DNA of 64,000 nt from Tetracentron sinense (taxonomy: Eukaryota; Streptophyta; Magnoliopsida; Trochodendrales; Trochodendraceae), in assembly GCA_015143295.1 (NCBI GenBank), contig CM026565.1, forward strand, positions 28,962,052 to 29,026,051, given 5' to 3'. Position numbers and translations under genes: made by a program. Under the pieces are notes generated by a model. It searched no databases, was not told where the DNA came from, and was given only the letters and a program-made list of their open reading frames with translations. Shown here piece by piece: positions 1-10,799 of this stretch (positions are counted from its first letter, which is position 1; every line of letters starts with the position of its first letter).

Positions 1-405
1 AAACTTACTTTTTATGAAAAAAGTGTCAATTTGTGGCACTTTGCAGAAAACAAGTAAGACTTGTTCTCTTAATACATTCATTATTTCCAAATAATTAGGT
101 TTTGACAGATATATAGATTGTGCCTCTGCCTCCAAACAGACGCTAAAGCATACTTCTACTCAAGTACATGCAGAGAAAAATATAAAGCACTAATCACAGT
201 TCATATGTTATTCAATCAGACAAAAAGATATCTTCACATTCTCAGCTTTTTAAGATAAAACTACATATTAGTAAGGTTACATGTCGTTGTTATATATAAT
301 CTGTGGTACACCGATTAAAAAAAAGGTTACATGTCATTGTTTTAAAAGTATCTTTCATCCGTATGATAATACTAGATATAAAAAAATGAAAATTATCTGC
401 AATAC

Positions 406-3400
406 CGTGTAAGCTCCAGCTGTTCCCCCTACTGAACTCTTAACTCCAGCTTCACCATATTGATCATATAAAGCCCTCTTTTTATCATCTGATAGCACCT
501 GACAGTGTTGCACTTCAGAATTCAAAACTAACATCATTACAATGCACAGTCGAAAAGGAGATGGTGTACTTCAAGTCCCATTGTACTTCAAATGCACATT
601 TAAAATAAGGACTAACAAATAAGACCCTAAATTCTTTACACGAAAACACAGACCTAATACAAGTAAGAAAATTGGCAAGAACTAATACTACCAAAACAAG
701 AGAGCCACTAAACACCAGCATATGGAATTCCCATCAAAGAAAAAGAAAAAAAATGGCAGACATCAAATACAATTAGACAAAATCTGTATCAGCTTATAGT
801 GTCTTAAAAATTTTAATCATTACAAGGAAGGATATGGAAGGTGTGCCCTCTGTGCAACTGGATCCCATGGGTATAGGATACATTGAAAAGCCACGCTTAA
901 TGACTCATGAAGTATTATGCAAGAAAGTACATCATATCAATATATATTACGAAGTTGATCTGTTCCACGAATCACCAAGTAACACATGGATTGCATCTAA
1001 TGCTTTACAGCTATTGCTCGCCTATGAGACTAAGGAGATACTCGAGCACTCACGAAAAGAGAAGATAAATTTGGCTTGATAGAAACAGACTTAATTGCAT
1101 CAAGGGTCAGCTCTTCAACAGTTCAACTTAACCACATTATATAGACAATAACCTAATGTACACAAATATATGATAGATTTAACCACATAAGACAATAATA
1201 CAGCAATTCTGGACAATACAAAAACCCTAATATCTGTCTTAAGTCAAAATTTCATCTAATACTAAAACAAAGTCGAAACCATGATGAAACATCTTAGATA
1301 TTTGTATACTTTTAAACTTTAATTTTTTTATCAGTACAGAGTATTTTATTAATAGATCAAAAAGGCGAGAACAGAAGTTCACAAGTCAGTAACCCAAAAG
1401 TGAAAGCGTAAAAATTACACCACCAAGGGCTCACCCTACTACAACATAAAAGCAGGCAACACAAAGCTCTCGAAATCCATCGTAATGGAACACCAACCAT
1501 GTAACAGTTTGGTGGCCTACACCCATGGTTTCAAGTATCAATACGTATTAAGCGTATCAGCCCGATATGTATCAGTTTTTTAGGGAACCAGTACACTGCA
1601 CGGGTACTTATAAAAAATACTATGTATCGATGTGTATTAGATTGAGACGCATGATACTCTTCAATACGTTTTTGTGACCCTGGGTTCATTATTTTTGAAA
1701 TTTCTTTGTTCTCCCCTCTTCTTTTTATATACTAATTTCTTGATTACCCATCAAAAAAAAAATCCTCGAGTATTAAACGATGTTGTTACGTACCGTAACA
1801 GTCTCAGTCAATATGATTGTTACTTTAACGAGAATCTTGGCATGGTTATTAAATCAAGCCATGTTGCCATTTGAGTGTTGGAAAACACACTAGAGGCCAG
1901 AACCCACTCTTTCAATATTTTTTCTTTTCTAATCAATTTGTACGCCTAAAACAACAAATTTGTTGTGGACTTTAGGCTAAAAATTAAAATCTAAGTGCTT
2001 GATTTCGGATTCAAAGGGTTTCCCAAATTTTTAAAGGTAAGCAAAATTTCCTTATTTTTTCCATTTTAGTTTTTTTAATTCATGAAAATAGGTTATAATC
2101 AAGTCAAAATGAGTAGATCTATTGATTCCATGTGAAATATATAGATCAAAACATTTTTTTTCTGAGAAACAGGCGATTTTTCATCACTTTGAAAAAATAT
2201 GAAAACCCAAAAATTTTAAATATTTCAAACAATACCTTCAATTTAGGGGTCGAAAAATTAAATGGGTTAATTCTATGGATAATCAACAAGATCCATGTAC
2301 TAACCCTAATTTTTTTAATTTCAGAAATTAATTTCTTTTTTGCATGTGTATTACATTAAAATATGTGTATATAACTTAATTGTGTACTCTAAAATAGAAT
2401 CTATTATGCAAAAATTTATTTTAAAAAAAATATTTGGAATTCCTTTTTAAAAAATAAATTTATATATTATTAGATAATTTTGTATATTTTAATTGGCTAC
2501 TCTAAAATTGGAGCACGTTCTCTTTATTTCATTCAAAGCCTTGCAAACGATGAATTATGAAAAGTTTGAGTGGTTGGTGTATGCGCATTATACATGATGT
2601 CGCGACTAAAACACTTCACTTAAGATACTTCGAAGGGCGATGCAACATTCAATCACAGAGACCTCAGATATGTATTTGATGAGGATGATCCATTGGCCAA
2701 GTGGTTGGTGATCTAGGAGAGGCAGGGTAAGATGAACCAGGAGATCCTAATACATTTTTGACGAGGTGTGCGGAGACTGTATGGTGGGATCAGGTGGAGC
2801 TGGGCTAAGCAGAGCAGGACATGGTAAGGTTTGGCATAGCGGTGCCATTGGTACTAGTAAAGCTGGAATGAGTGAGCCTGGGTCAAGTGGGGCTAGGATA
2901 GGGGTAATGACAATGATGACAACTTTGATGAACTAATGAGGACTCCAAGGACTCGTATCGATTAGGATGACGGTGGAGATGCAAATACTAGCGACAATGA
3001 CAATTATGATGACGACAATGGTGATGATGGACGGGGGGTGTTGAGGGGGACATCTAATAGGCAGTCACATGCACAAGAGCTTATGGACAAAATGCCTAGC
3101 ATGGTTGTTAAATCCTTCCGATTTGTGATTCAAATCCTACGATTTGAATCAAATCCCAGACAAAACGATTCAAGTCGCAGGTGAAAGTCTTAATTGGGTA
3201 AATCTCATTCGATTTAGGATTCAGATTGTGATTTGCGATTCAAATTATACGATTCATGCAATTCAAGCGATTCGAGCACGAAATCTCTTTTACGGACCAA
3301 TACTTAAACAAATATTTTTTAAATGTTTTTTTATTCACCCAATTTTCTAAATGTACTTTGTATTTTTTAAGATGAGAAAAGAATGGGAAAACCCCTAATA

Positions 3401-6400
3401 TGGACATGTCAAAACCCCTATTTGGGTTTTCTCTCTATTACTGTAAAATGAGAAAAAAAATATGAGAAAAAATGAAGAAGAAGAAAGAGGATGGAGTTGG
3501 AGAGTTGGAATCTAGGAGAACTTGATACTTTATTATATTAATCTTTTTTATTGTACAAGTTTTTTGATACTTGATCTCATACAACATAATTACATGAGTT
3601 TACTTTTGTTGATTTATCTTTGATGATTTGGGGTTATGTTTCGTTTTATTGAGTTCATTCGCGTTTTGTATAGTGTATGCAATGAAATGTTCATTACTTT
3701 CTTTTATCAATAGATATGAATGAAATCTTTTGAATTACTTTATTTTCTGATTTAATAAGTATTTTTTAAACAATTTTTTAAAATATGGATTGAATCTTAC
3801 GATTTGAATCCCAATTGAATCGAATCTATCCTAAAACGATTTTATGATTCGATTACAATTTAAAAACCTTGATGCCTAGTCCCACTTATCTGGAGCAGCT
3901 TATTGACATAATACCAGTTCAAGGCATCAAGTGAAAGTTATGGACAGATTCCACAGTTCTCAAGTTTACATTCGATCGGAATAGTATATGCTCCAGACGT
4001 CAGTCAACAACAGACGTACATACAGATTTACCAAACCACATACTACGTTTACATGAGTTGGCCATAGTATTGTAGTCATGTCTAGCACAATTATCATATA
4101 CCACTCTATTCATTTCTTGAGCCCGTAGTGTTCAAGTCAACACGTAATTCAATGTAGTGTGGAACAAAAAGAAATTCAAACGTCAGAGTAAGCAACAATT
4201 CTTAGTCAGTTGTTTCGTAGTAGAGAATGACAAGACCTTTCCTCGTAATAAATTTCAAGCTACTTATTTCAAGATACTAAGAATAGATATTTTCAATAAA
4301 TACATGTCGAGGAAAGAGAAAGTGAATCTAGGAAAAGGATTAGAAATGTTATGACATACATACCTCATATGCAGCACTAATCTCCTTAAACTTGTCAGTT
4401 GCTCCAGGTTGTTTGTTGACATCAGGGTGGTACTTAAGTCATATAAAAATGCAGAGGAATATACAAAGTCAGCTATCACAAAAAGAAGAAAAAAACATAA
4501 AAGGATGCTTAAAAGTTAAGAAGAATTCAGAACTCAAAAATCTTTGTTACCGATAAAAAGAAGTTAAAGAACTCAAAGTTGAAGAAACAAGGAAAATCCA
4601 ATCAACTACAATCAATTTTCCCAATATATACAACAAGAGAGCACATTTATAACAAGAAGCACATTTCCTCTTCAGTAACATGAGATTATCTGTGATGAAG
4701 GAATCATAACACTACTACTACTCGAGTATGCATTATTGATAATCATATCAAGTTAGATTAAGTGAAAAACACGAAAAGAAAATGGCCATTAATGGTCAAA
4801 CTTCAGTGACAAATGTTATGGTGTGCATTCAACTCATTTACAAACACTACAAGTAGATGAATGTGGCAGATTACTAAGTGTGTTAAGTATGTGAGTGTTG
4901 ATGCCACGGACCCAGAGCTAACCCGCTACCCTAGTAAACACTTTGCTTGCATACCAAAGAAATAAAATATGAGAGAACAAAAAGTTGAAGGTTTGAAGAA
5001 ACTACAGACAGGATACTACACTCACATTCCTATGAGGCAAAATTCTATATGAGATGAAAATTCGGAGATTTCATAAAAGACCATACTGAGTCTAACTCCT
5101 CCAAAGTAAATGGAATCTTGCAAACCCTATAATATATTGTCATAAAATGAGGACAGGTTGAAATATAAAGGTCTTAGCTGACATTCTCTAACTTCCCAAG
5201 ACTCTACAGTCTACACTATTTTTCGTGCACCTCCAAATCATAATTAGAATTAGTATCCGAAATTCCCTCAAGATATAAGTGACATCTACATTTCTACCAC
5301 TTATAATTAAAAGATTGTCCTACCATGTCTTGGTGGCATAATTTTTTACCACTACTTTCCTTCCCCACAACCTAACTTAAAATCCACATCTATAAACCAA
5401 ACATTTTTATATCCTAACTTTATTTTATCGAAACATTTTTATGTTCTATTTTTGCAATAAAGATGATCAAGATGATACTTCACAGATTAGCACAATTTCC
5501 TAGAGCATGCACAGCAGCATCCTTTTTTTCTTGAGGACAATCAACAAGACCCAACATAAGCTTGGATTACATTGCAAGCACTATAGATCTCTAAATTATC
5601 ACCAACTTCATCACATGGCCGGTCCCTACCTACTAGATTTGTTCCAAGGCTTAAGACCTTATGGTAGTTAGCATTTAGCTTGATTTCTATTCCATGTTTC
5701 CTTATGGTAGTTATCATTTAGCTTTTTAGATACTTGTCTTTTCTTTTGCTTTAGGCCTGTAGCTCATTCGTGAACTTTTCACGTACTTTGTTTCTTTTTA
5801 CATATGCCATGATCTTATTACCAATCCAAAAAAAAAAAAAAATTATAGCCTAGATTAGAACCTAGACCGGCACCTGGACTCAAGGAACTATATAGCAAAT
5901 ATCCGATGAGATTACCCCAACGTCCAGTTAGCAATGCAATCACCTGGGACAACATTGTCCTCAAAATGAACTTGAAATAGCTGTTCAGTAAAATACCATC
6001 AACTCCTAGATGAAGTAAAATCAATCAAAGCTCTTCACTCACTCAAATACTAAACAATCGTTAAAACCAATGTAAATAACTGTGTTTCCATCAGTTCATT
6101 TGGTTCTTTATTCCACCAACAAATGTGACCTTACTGTGAACCAGATTACAATCATAAATTAAAGCAAACATTCATCTCCTAGACACTGATATCAAAGAAC
6201 ATTGTCTGCACTGCAAGCACAAACTTCACTCACTCCATTCTTTCTATGTTGTGAGCATGCTAAGCACTTAATTGTTCATTGCCACTATATATGATACAAA
6301 ATCAAAAAAAAGAAAAAAAATTGATTTTTTTTTATCAGTAAAATCCATAATTAAATTACAACCAAAGATCGCCAATTGAGTTTACATCTGAATAACAGAA

Positions 6401-6800
6401 TGCTGTTTAATGACAGTTTTTGAACTTATATAACCCAAATTACGCACATCTACACCAAAAAATCGACAAAAACAGAGAAGAACAAATCAATGTCGATAAA
6501 GAAGAACCCTAATCGGTCCAATACCTGGCGTGCCAACTTTCGGTAAGCCGCCTTGATCTCTTTGACGCTTGCAGACTTGGTAACCCCGAGAGTGGAGTAG
6601 TAGTCGCCGGCGGCGGCTCTAACGACGGTGAGAAAGCGATTAGCGGAAACATTTCTTCGAGTGAATTGGGAGATTGAGAGGGAAAGGTGGTGGCTCCGGA
6701 GACTCCGGCCGCCGGAGAGGAAGGATGAGGCAAAGAAGGGTTGAGGACGGTCTGGACTGAAACTTAGAGCAGAAGGAATGACTGGGAAAGAGAGAGCCAT
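406..6800 (-). CDS. DJA7: Chloroplast-type DnaJ/Hsp40 (J-domain) protein, first three exons; gene continues beyond base 1
   Basis: Co-chaperone that would stimulate plastid Hsp70. Exons read from splice sites and family similarity: 6800-6525 (92 codons), 4432-4364 (23), 498-406 (31). All junctions are phase 0 with GT-AG introns of 2,092 and 3,865 bp. Residues 1 to about 62 are Ser/Arg-rich with few acidic residues, as in a plastid transit peptide. The J domain follows (DYYSTLGV at 66-73, HPD at 94-96, YDQYGEAG near 125-132). The GVKSSVGG..GAYT stretch after the J domain is, from memory, closest to Arabidopsis At1g80030. The Gly/Phe region, zinc-finger repeats and substrate-binding domains must lie left of the window; bases 1-405 are intron. 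A CT/GA microsatellite sits about 100 bp upstream of the ATG. J-domain assignment is firm; the exact family member is inferred. Confidence 0.9.
1512..1677. repeat. Possible iterated-word element (GTATC/GATAC type) in DnaJ intron 2
   Basis: A block of repeated GTATCA, ATACG and CGATAT words begins with CATGGTTTCAAGTATC and ends near CGTTTTTGTGACCCTG. The two ends are roughly inverted. The style matches the 8-bp-duplication elements elsewhere in the window, but no target duplication was found. Bases 1320-1510 just left of it start with a T run and may be a decayed retroposon tail. Confidence 0.3.
2560..3099. other. Unassigned degenerate repeat in DnaJ intron 2
   Basis: GC-richer stretch with Asp-coding runs (GATGACGACAATGGTGATGA near 3010) and short broken reading frames. 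It continues across the inserted element at 3100-3871: the left frame ending ELMDKMP rejoins SPTYLEQLID on the right. It looks like an old transposon coding remnant, possibly a hAT C-terminus, but no diagnostic motif was found. Confidence 0.3.
3100..3871. mobile_element. hAT-like non-autonomous element with GATTC/AAATCG iterations
   Basis: A perfect 8-bp target duplication ATGCCTAG lies at 3092-3099 and 3872-3879. Terminal inverted repeats are CATGGTTGTTAAAT on the left and, inverted, CAAGGTTTTTAAAT on the right. Both arms are iterations of words around GATTC, AAATC and ACGATTTG; the centre is ordinary AT-rich sequence with no transposase. The 8-bp duplication points to the hAT superfamily. 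It sits in intron 2 of the DnaJ gene. Confidence 0.75.
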
Positions 6801-6897
6801 TGAAATGTGGAGCTGAAACTGTTTGTTGTTTGGTCTAAGAGAAGAGAAGCTGAGAATTTAGGAAATGGGAGGAAGAAGTTGAGTTCATAACTTCGTA

Positions 6898-6924
6898 TCT
6901 CTCTCTCTCTCTCTCTCTCTCTCT
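6898..6924. repeat. CT/GA microsatellite in DnaJ 5' leader
   Basis: About 13 CT units, (GA)n on the coding strand, roughly 100 bp upstream of the ATG at 6800. GA/CT tracts of this kind are common in plant 5' leaders and core promoters. Confidence 0.85.
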
Positions 6925-7112
6925 GGCGGAGAGGATCAGTAGAAAAATGCTTATGGATTACGAAATAGATTTGTGTAATCGTGTGAATGCACAAACAAAT
7001 ACTACCACTACTTTTATTGCCAACCACTTTTATTAAAGGATTTTGCTAGGCCCACTCTCTATGATTTACACTTGCCCCAAGAAAAAATATATAAAAAATT
7101 TTGGTGTGTTAC

Positions 7113-8053
7113 CGAGGTTTAAAATTTCGAAATTTCGGAAGTCCCACTCGAATCGAAATTTTCCGAAATTTTGGAATTTCGGGCGACATCTCGCCAAAAT
7201 CTCATTTCATAATAAAATATTATTCCAAAATCTGATCGATTTTTTTTTGTATTTTTTAAATATTTTTGTATATAGTATTGATTATGTTTTTATATATTTA
7301 AAGTTTAAAATAAGTAATTTATGAGTATATTATACTTTATAAAAAAAAATCACTGAAAAATATAGTAATATACTTACTAGTATGTTACTATATTTATACG
7401 TAATTTAAAATATATTATTTAAAATACCTAATTTATATATTTTTCAGTGATTTTTTTTATTTTTCAAGGATCCGAACAAAATATTCTCAAAATATTCTGA
7501 GCATATTATTTTCTAAATTTTTTAAAAAAAATACAAAGTATAATAATATATTATTCATGTATAGTTTATACACTCGTTATAAAGTATAATAATATACTAT
7601 TCGTAGTATACTTCATTTCAAATACCCTTACTAGATTCCCACTTTCCAATCTCTCTCCCCTTCCCCCATTCTTACAGCATCACACGTGCTGCCAACTAGT
7701 ACATCATAATATATGAATATACAATATAGTTATAAACTATAGTTTATATACTCTTTATAAAGTATAATAATATACTATTCATAGTATACTCTATACACTA
7801 TAGTTTATGAAGTATAATATAGTAATATACTAGTAAATTATGTATTTTAATATATATATATACAAATATATTTAATACAATATACAAAAATACAAAAAAA
7901 ATCACTGGAAAAAAAAAGTGATCAAATTTCGGAAAATCGAAATTTCGTCCGAAATCAATGAAATTTCGTCTAAAATTGACTCTTCCGAAATTACACCCAT
8001 TTCGATATCTGGAGGTTATTTGAAACCGAAATTTCGCGAAATTTCAAACCTTG
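7113..8053. mobile_element. hAT-like element with CGAAATTTCG iterations
   Basis: Flanked by TGTGTTAC (7105-7112) and TGTGTCAC (8054-8061), an 8-bp duplication with one mismatch. Ends are CGAGGTTTAAAATTTCG and, inverted, CAAGGTTTGAAATTTCG. The arms repeat the palindromic word GAAATTTCG. The middle is AT-rich with repeated TATAATATACTA runs, and at about 7600-7697 it holds a fragment ending ACACGTGCTGCCAACTAG that resembles the Helitron 3' ends elsewhere in the window. It lies 0.3-1.25 kb upstream of the DnaJ start. Confidence 0.7.
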
Positions 8054-8064
8054 TGTGTCACCAC

Positions 8065-8395
8065 CATAGTTACCAAGTTGGGATTCGGAAATTATTCGTC
8101 AATCATTCAGAGAAAAGTTTGGATCGATAAAATCTTACAATTTTCTAAATATATTGAAAAAATGTCAGGCAAAATATAAAATAAGATTACTAACTATGAA
8201 AATTATAAACAAATATATTTGATATAATAGATATTTATTCGGGACTTTTCTCAAAATATCGTGTTTAGTTCGTTACTCTGTGAAAAAGTCATTTTTTTCG
8301 AAAGTCGCAAATATTTCGTAAATTAATCGTTCCATGAAATAGTCGGGTATTATTTGAGACTTTTTGAAAAAAAATCAAAGAACTTTATAACTATG
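8065..8395. mobile_element. hAT-like element, small, ends CATAGTTA
   Basis: Perfect 8-bp duplication GTCACCAC at 8057-8064 and 8396-8403. Termini CATAGTTACC and, inverted, CATAGTTATAAAG. Inside are words such as ATTATTCG, AATATTTCG and GAAAGTCG. Its left duplication overlaps the right duplication of the element at 7113-8053, so one inserted directly beside the other. Confidence 0.75.
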
Positions 8396-8670
8396 GTCAC
8401 CACTTCTTCTTTTGGCCATTTCATATGAAGAAAAAGGGCGAGAACGAATGTGTTTGGGGATGGTGCAAATGGGAAGAGAGTGGGAATAGCACTCATGGAT
8501 GAAAAATATGAGGTATGATAAACCCTAATCTCAAGCATTTCCTACATGCCCAAAAACCTACACTTTTAAGCTAGACAAATTTTGATTTTTTGTAAAAGTA
8601 ATGATAGGTGTTGGTTTGTGGCTAAGGGTAGGGAATGCCTGAGAGTAGGGTTAAGCTCAAAATATACACT

Positions 8671-8882
8671 TTTTTTTTTTTGGTAATCCAATCTTATAAA
8701 ACTTAAAGATGGCAAGCCTGAAGGCCATTACATAACCCACTAACGGGCTCAGGAAGAGGAAAACTCTCTAAAAAATCAAAGTTTATCATGACATCTATAT
8801 CACCTACAGAAGAAAGTCGTCCTTAGGCCAAAAGATGTGCTTGATGGATAAGAGCTCTTCCCACGAACTGAATATTAACTTA
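8671..8882 (-). mobile_element. 5'-truncated LINE/SINE-type retroposon
   Basis: Flanked by a 14-bp direct repeat TCAAAATATACACT (8657-8670) and TCAAAATATATACT (8883-8896), one mismatch. The plus strand starts with a T run (8671 onward), which is an A tail on the minus strand. No coding frame. A variable-length duplication plus poly(A) identifies a target-primed retroposon. Confidence 0.65.
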
Positions 8883-9166
8883 TCAAAATATATACTTGCT
8901 AGCTCACATTTTGAATTTTTTCCAGCCTCAAGAATGATAAGAAAGGAGAGCAAATCCTCTTTTAGAGTAGAGACTTTTTAATCTGATCCCTCTACAGCTT
9001 TAGAGGAGTTAAAAGGCATCATATTCTAGATGGAAGGAGGACGTCCACACCTTCTGGTCCTCCGAGTACTCCATTAACTACTCCACTTGCGAAGTATAAG
9101 GATCCATTAGAGAGGGCAGTGTTCAATCAAATGACTTGGCAATGTGGTTGGATGCTGTTACTCATG

Positions 9167-9336
9167 TTTTGTTTTGTTTTGTTTTTTGGTTCACCGGAGG
9201 CCACATAGACCTATGGACTACACAATGTGGGGTAGCCCTCCCCCTCTCATAAAACCCTCACAATATAGGTGGGATTCGATCCCAGGTCTCTACTATGATG
9301 CCAAAAGACTTTACCAACTAAACTAGCTGGCTCCTA
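9167..9336 (-). mobile_element. tRNA-derived SINE
   Basis: On the minus strand the head carries a tRNA-like box A (TAGTTTAGTTGGTAAAG) and box B (GGGATCGAATCCC) and ends in an AACAAAACAAAAC-type tail. It is flanked by an 11-bp duplication TGTTACTCATG (9156-9166) and TGTTATTCATG (9337-9347). The boxes are internal pol III promoters; there is no complete tRNA cloverleaf, so it is not a tRNA gene. Confidence 0.75.
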
Positions 9337-9349
9337 TGTTATTCATGGT

Positions 9350-10270
9350 TTTCACCACACCACTAATTGCTGAAGGAAGGTCCATGACTGATACCTTTTT
9401 GCCGACAATTCAACTAAAGCGTTAGCCTATCTCTATAATTTTCTAAAGTTCTTTGTCCATGTCTCTAGACTTCCGATGGTAACTCTAAAATAAATAGGTA
9501 GAACTTATTTAAAAATAAATTGAAGGGTAAATGGATATCTAAATCTTTTAAAAGTAGAGATTTTACTCTAAAGTAATAAAAAGATATGAGCTACTTCTTT
9601 CTTAGAAAATTCTATTCAGTGTCCCTTCTTTTGGTTGGTAAGACTTACAAAGCTCGGCACTTTACACTTCGCCATGCTAGTTGGTAGGAAATTTGAATCA
9701 CTTTGCCAAGGTTTTTAACAAGATTAATTCTTATCGTGAGATTTCAAGTCTTACCATTTTTTATCAGATTTGAAATCATTCATTTTGCTTATTTAAAGTC
9801 TTACAAGAACTACAATAGATGAAAAGCATCAATTGTCCATTGACAAAAATTGCATAGTGTCGAACTTTATAACTCTCCGCAAAAGAATAATATGGCCGTT
9901 ATACTCATTACTAAACTTGTTGAAGAGATGAAATATAACCGAAGTGTATCTTTTTTATCGGAGCTTGAATCGATAATCAAAAGAAGAATTAGGCCAAAAT
10001 TAGGATACATTCTGCAAAAATAAAACTTACTTTCATGGAAGAAAAGCAAATGAAACGCTTTTATAAAAATTCTCGTAGGATGAAGATTTCATTATGTACA
10101 TGCCATATTATGAATTAGTAATGAAGTTTTCATTATGTACATGCCGCTGGCAGATCATGAATTAGTAACTGCATCCACTCTCCAAAAAAAAGTTTCAATT
10201 GTTTCAAACTTTTTATTTTTGCAATGAGGTATTTTCGGAATCTCCATGAATAGGATCAAACCTTAATCCA
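9350..10270. other. Intergenic, nothing clear
   Basis: AT-rich sequence with no supportable gene. A segment from about 9712 begins CAAGGTTTTTAACAAGATT and repeats AAGATT/AATCTT words, in the style of the iterated-word elements, but no partner end or duplication was found. Confidence 0.3.
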
Positions 10271-10278
10271 TTGTGTAG

Positions 10279-10430
10279 AAATTAATGGTCAAATAATAGT
10301 GTTAGGAGAATACAAAGTTAAGAGACTCACCTACATATTCTCCGAACACTATTATTTGACCATTAATTTTTACAGAATCAATTTTACCATAATTGATTTT
10401 TGGCCAAAAAAATCCAATCCAAACGCCCCA
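10279..10430. mobile_element. Harbinger/Tourist-like MITE, left end truncated
   Basis: A hairpin is formed by AATTAATGGTCAAATAATAG and its inverted copy near 10345-10370. The right terminus CCAATCCAAACGCCCCA is followed by TAA (10431-10433). It is related to the complete 237-bp copy at 35302-35538. It lies just downstream of the CUE gene stop codon. Confidence 0.55.
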
Positions 10431-10799
10431 TAAATGATTTTCCATCCAAGAGGTAGAACATCACATTTAGGGCATTTCCTGGCAGGAATCAATTAACTAC
10501 GGATTTAATCAATGATTGTGTCAGCAACACAAAAATTTCAGATTCCAGAGAACACTTTTCCCAGTTTGCCAAATTGTATTAATTAAAGTTCAAATGCCGG
10601 ATATGCTGGTTACTGGGATAGCGCCAAACATGCTTCCCAAAAGAGAGGACTCCAAAGACAGTGCAGGTTGCAAACCAACTTTAAAAAAGAAGTGCAATAC
10701 AACTATCAGTTCTGTTCTTACAGCAGAGACTGTCACAATGACAAAATTAAATTAGCCGGAGGTGCAGCTCTCACACTATAAACATGCTCTGTCAATTTA

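Noticed and set aside
1-405. Fourth exon of the DnaJ gene
   Set aside because: Expected NPFDLFE-type sequence is absent from all minus-strand frames; the region is intron after the donor at 405.
9167-9336. tRNA gene
   Set aside because: Boxes A and B are present but no full cloverleaf can be drawn, and an A-rich tail plus target duplication show it is a SINE.
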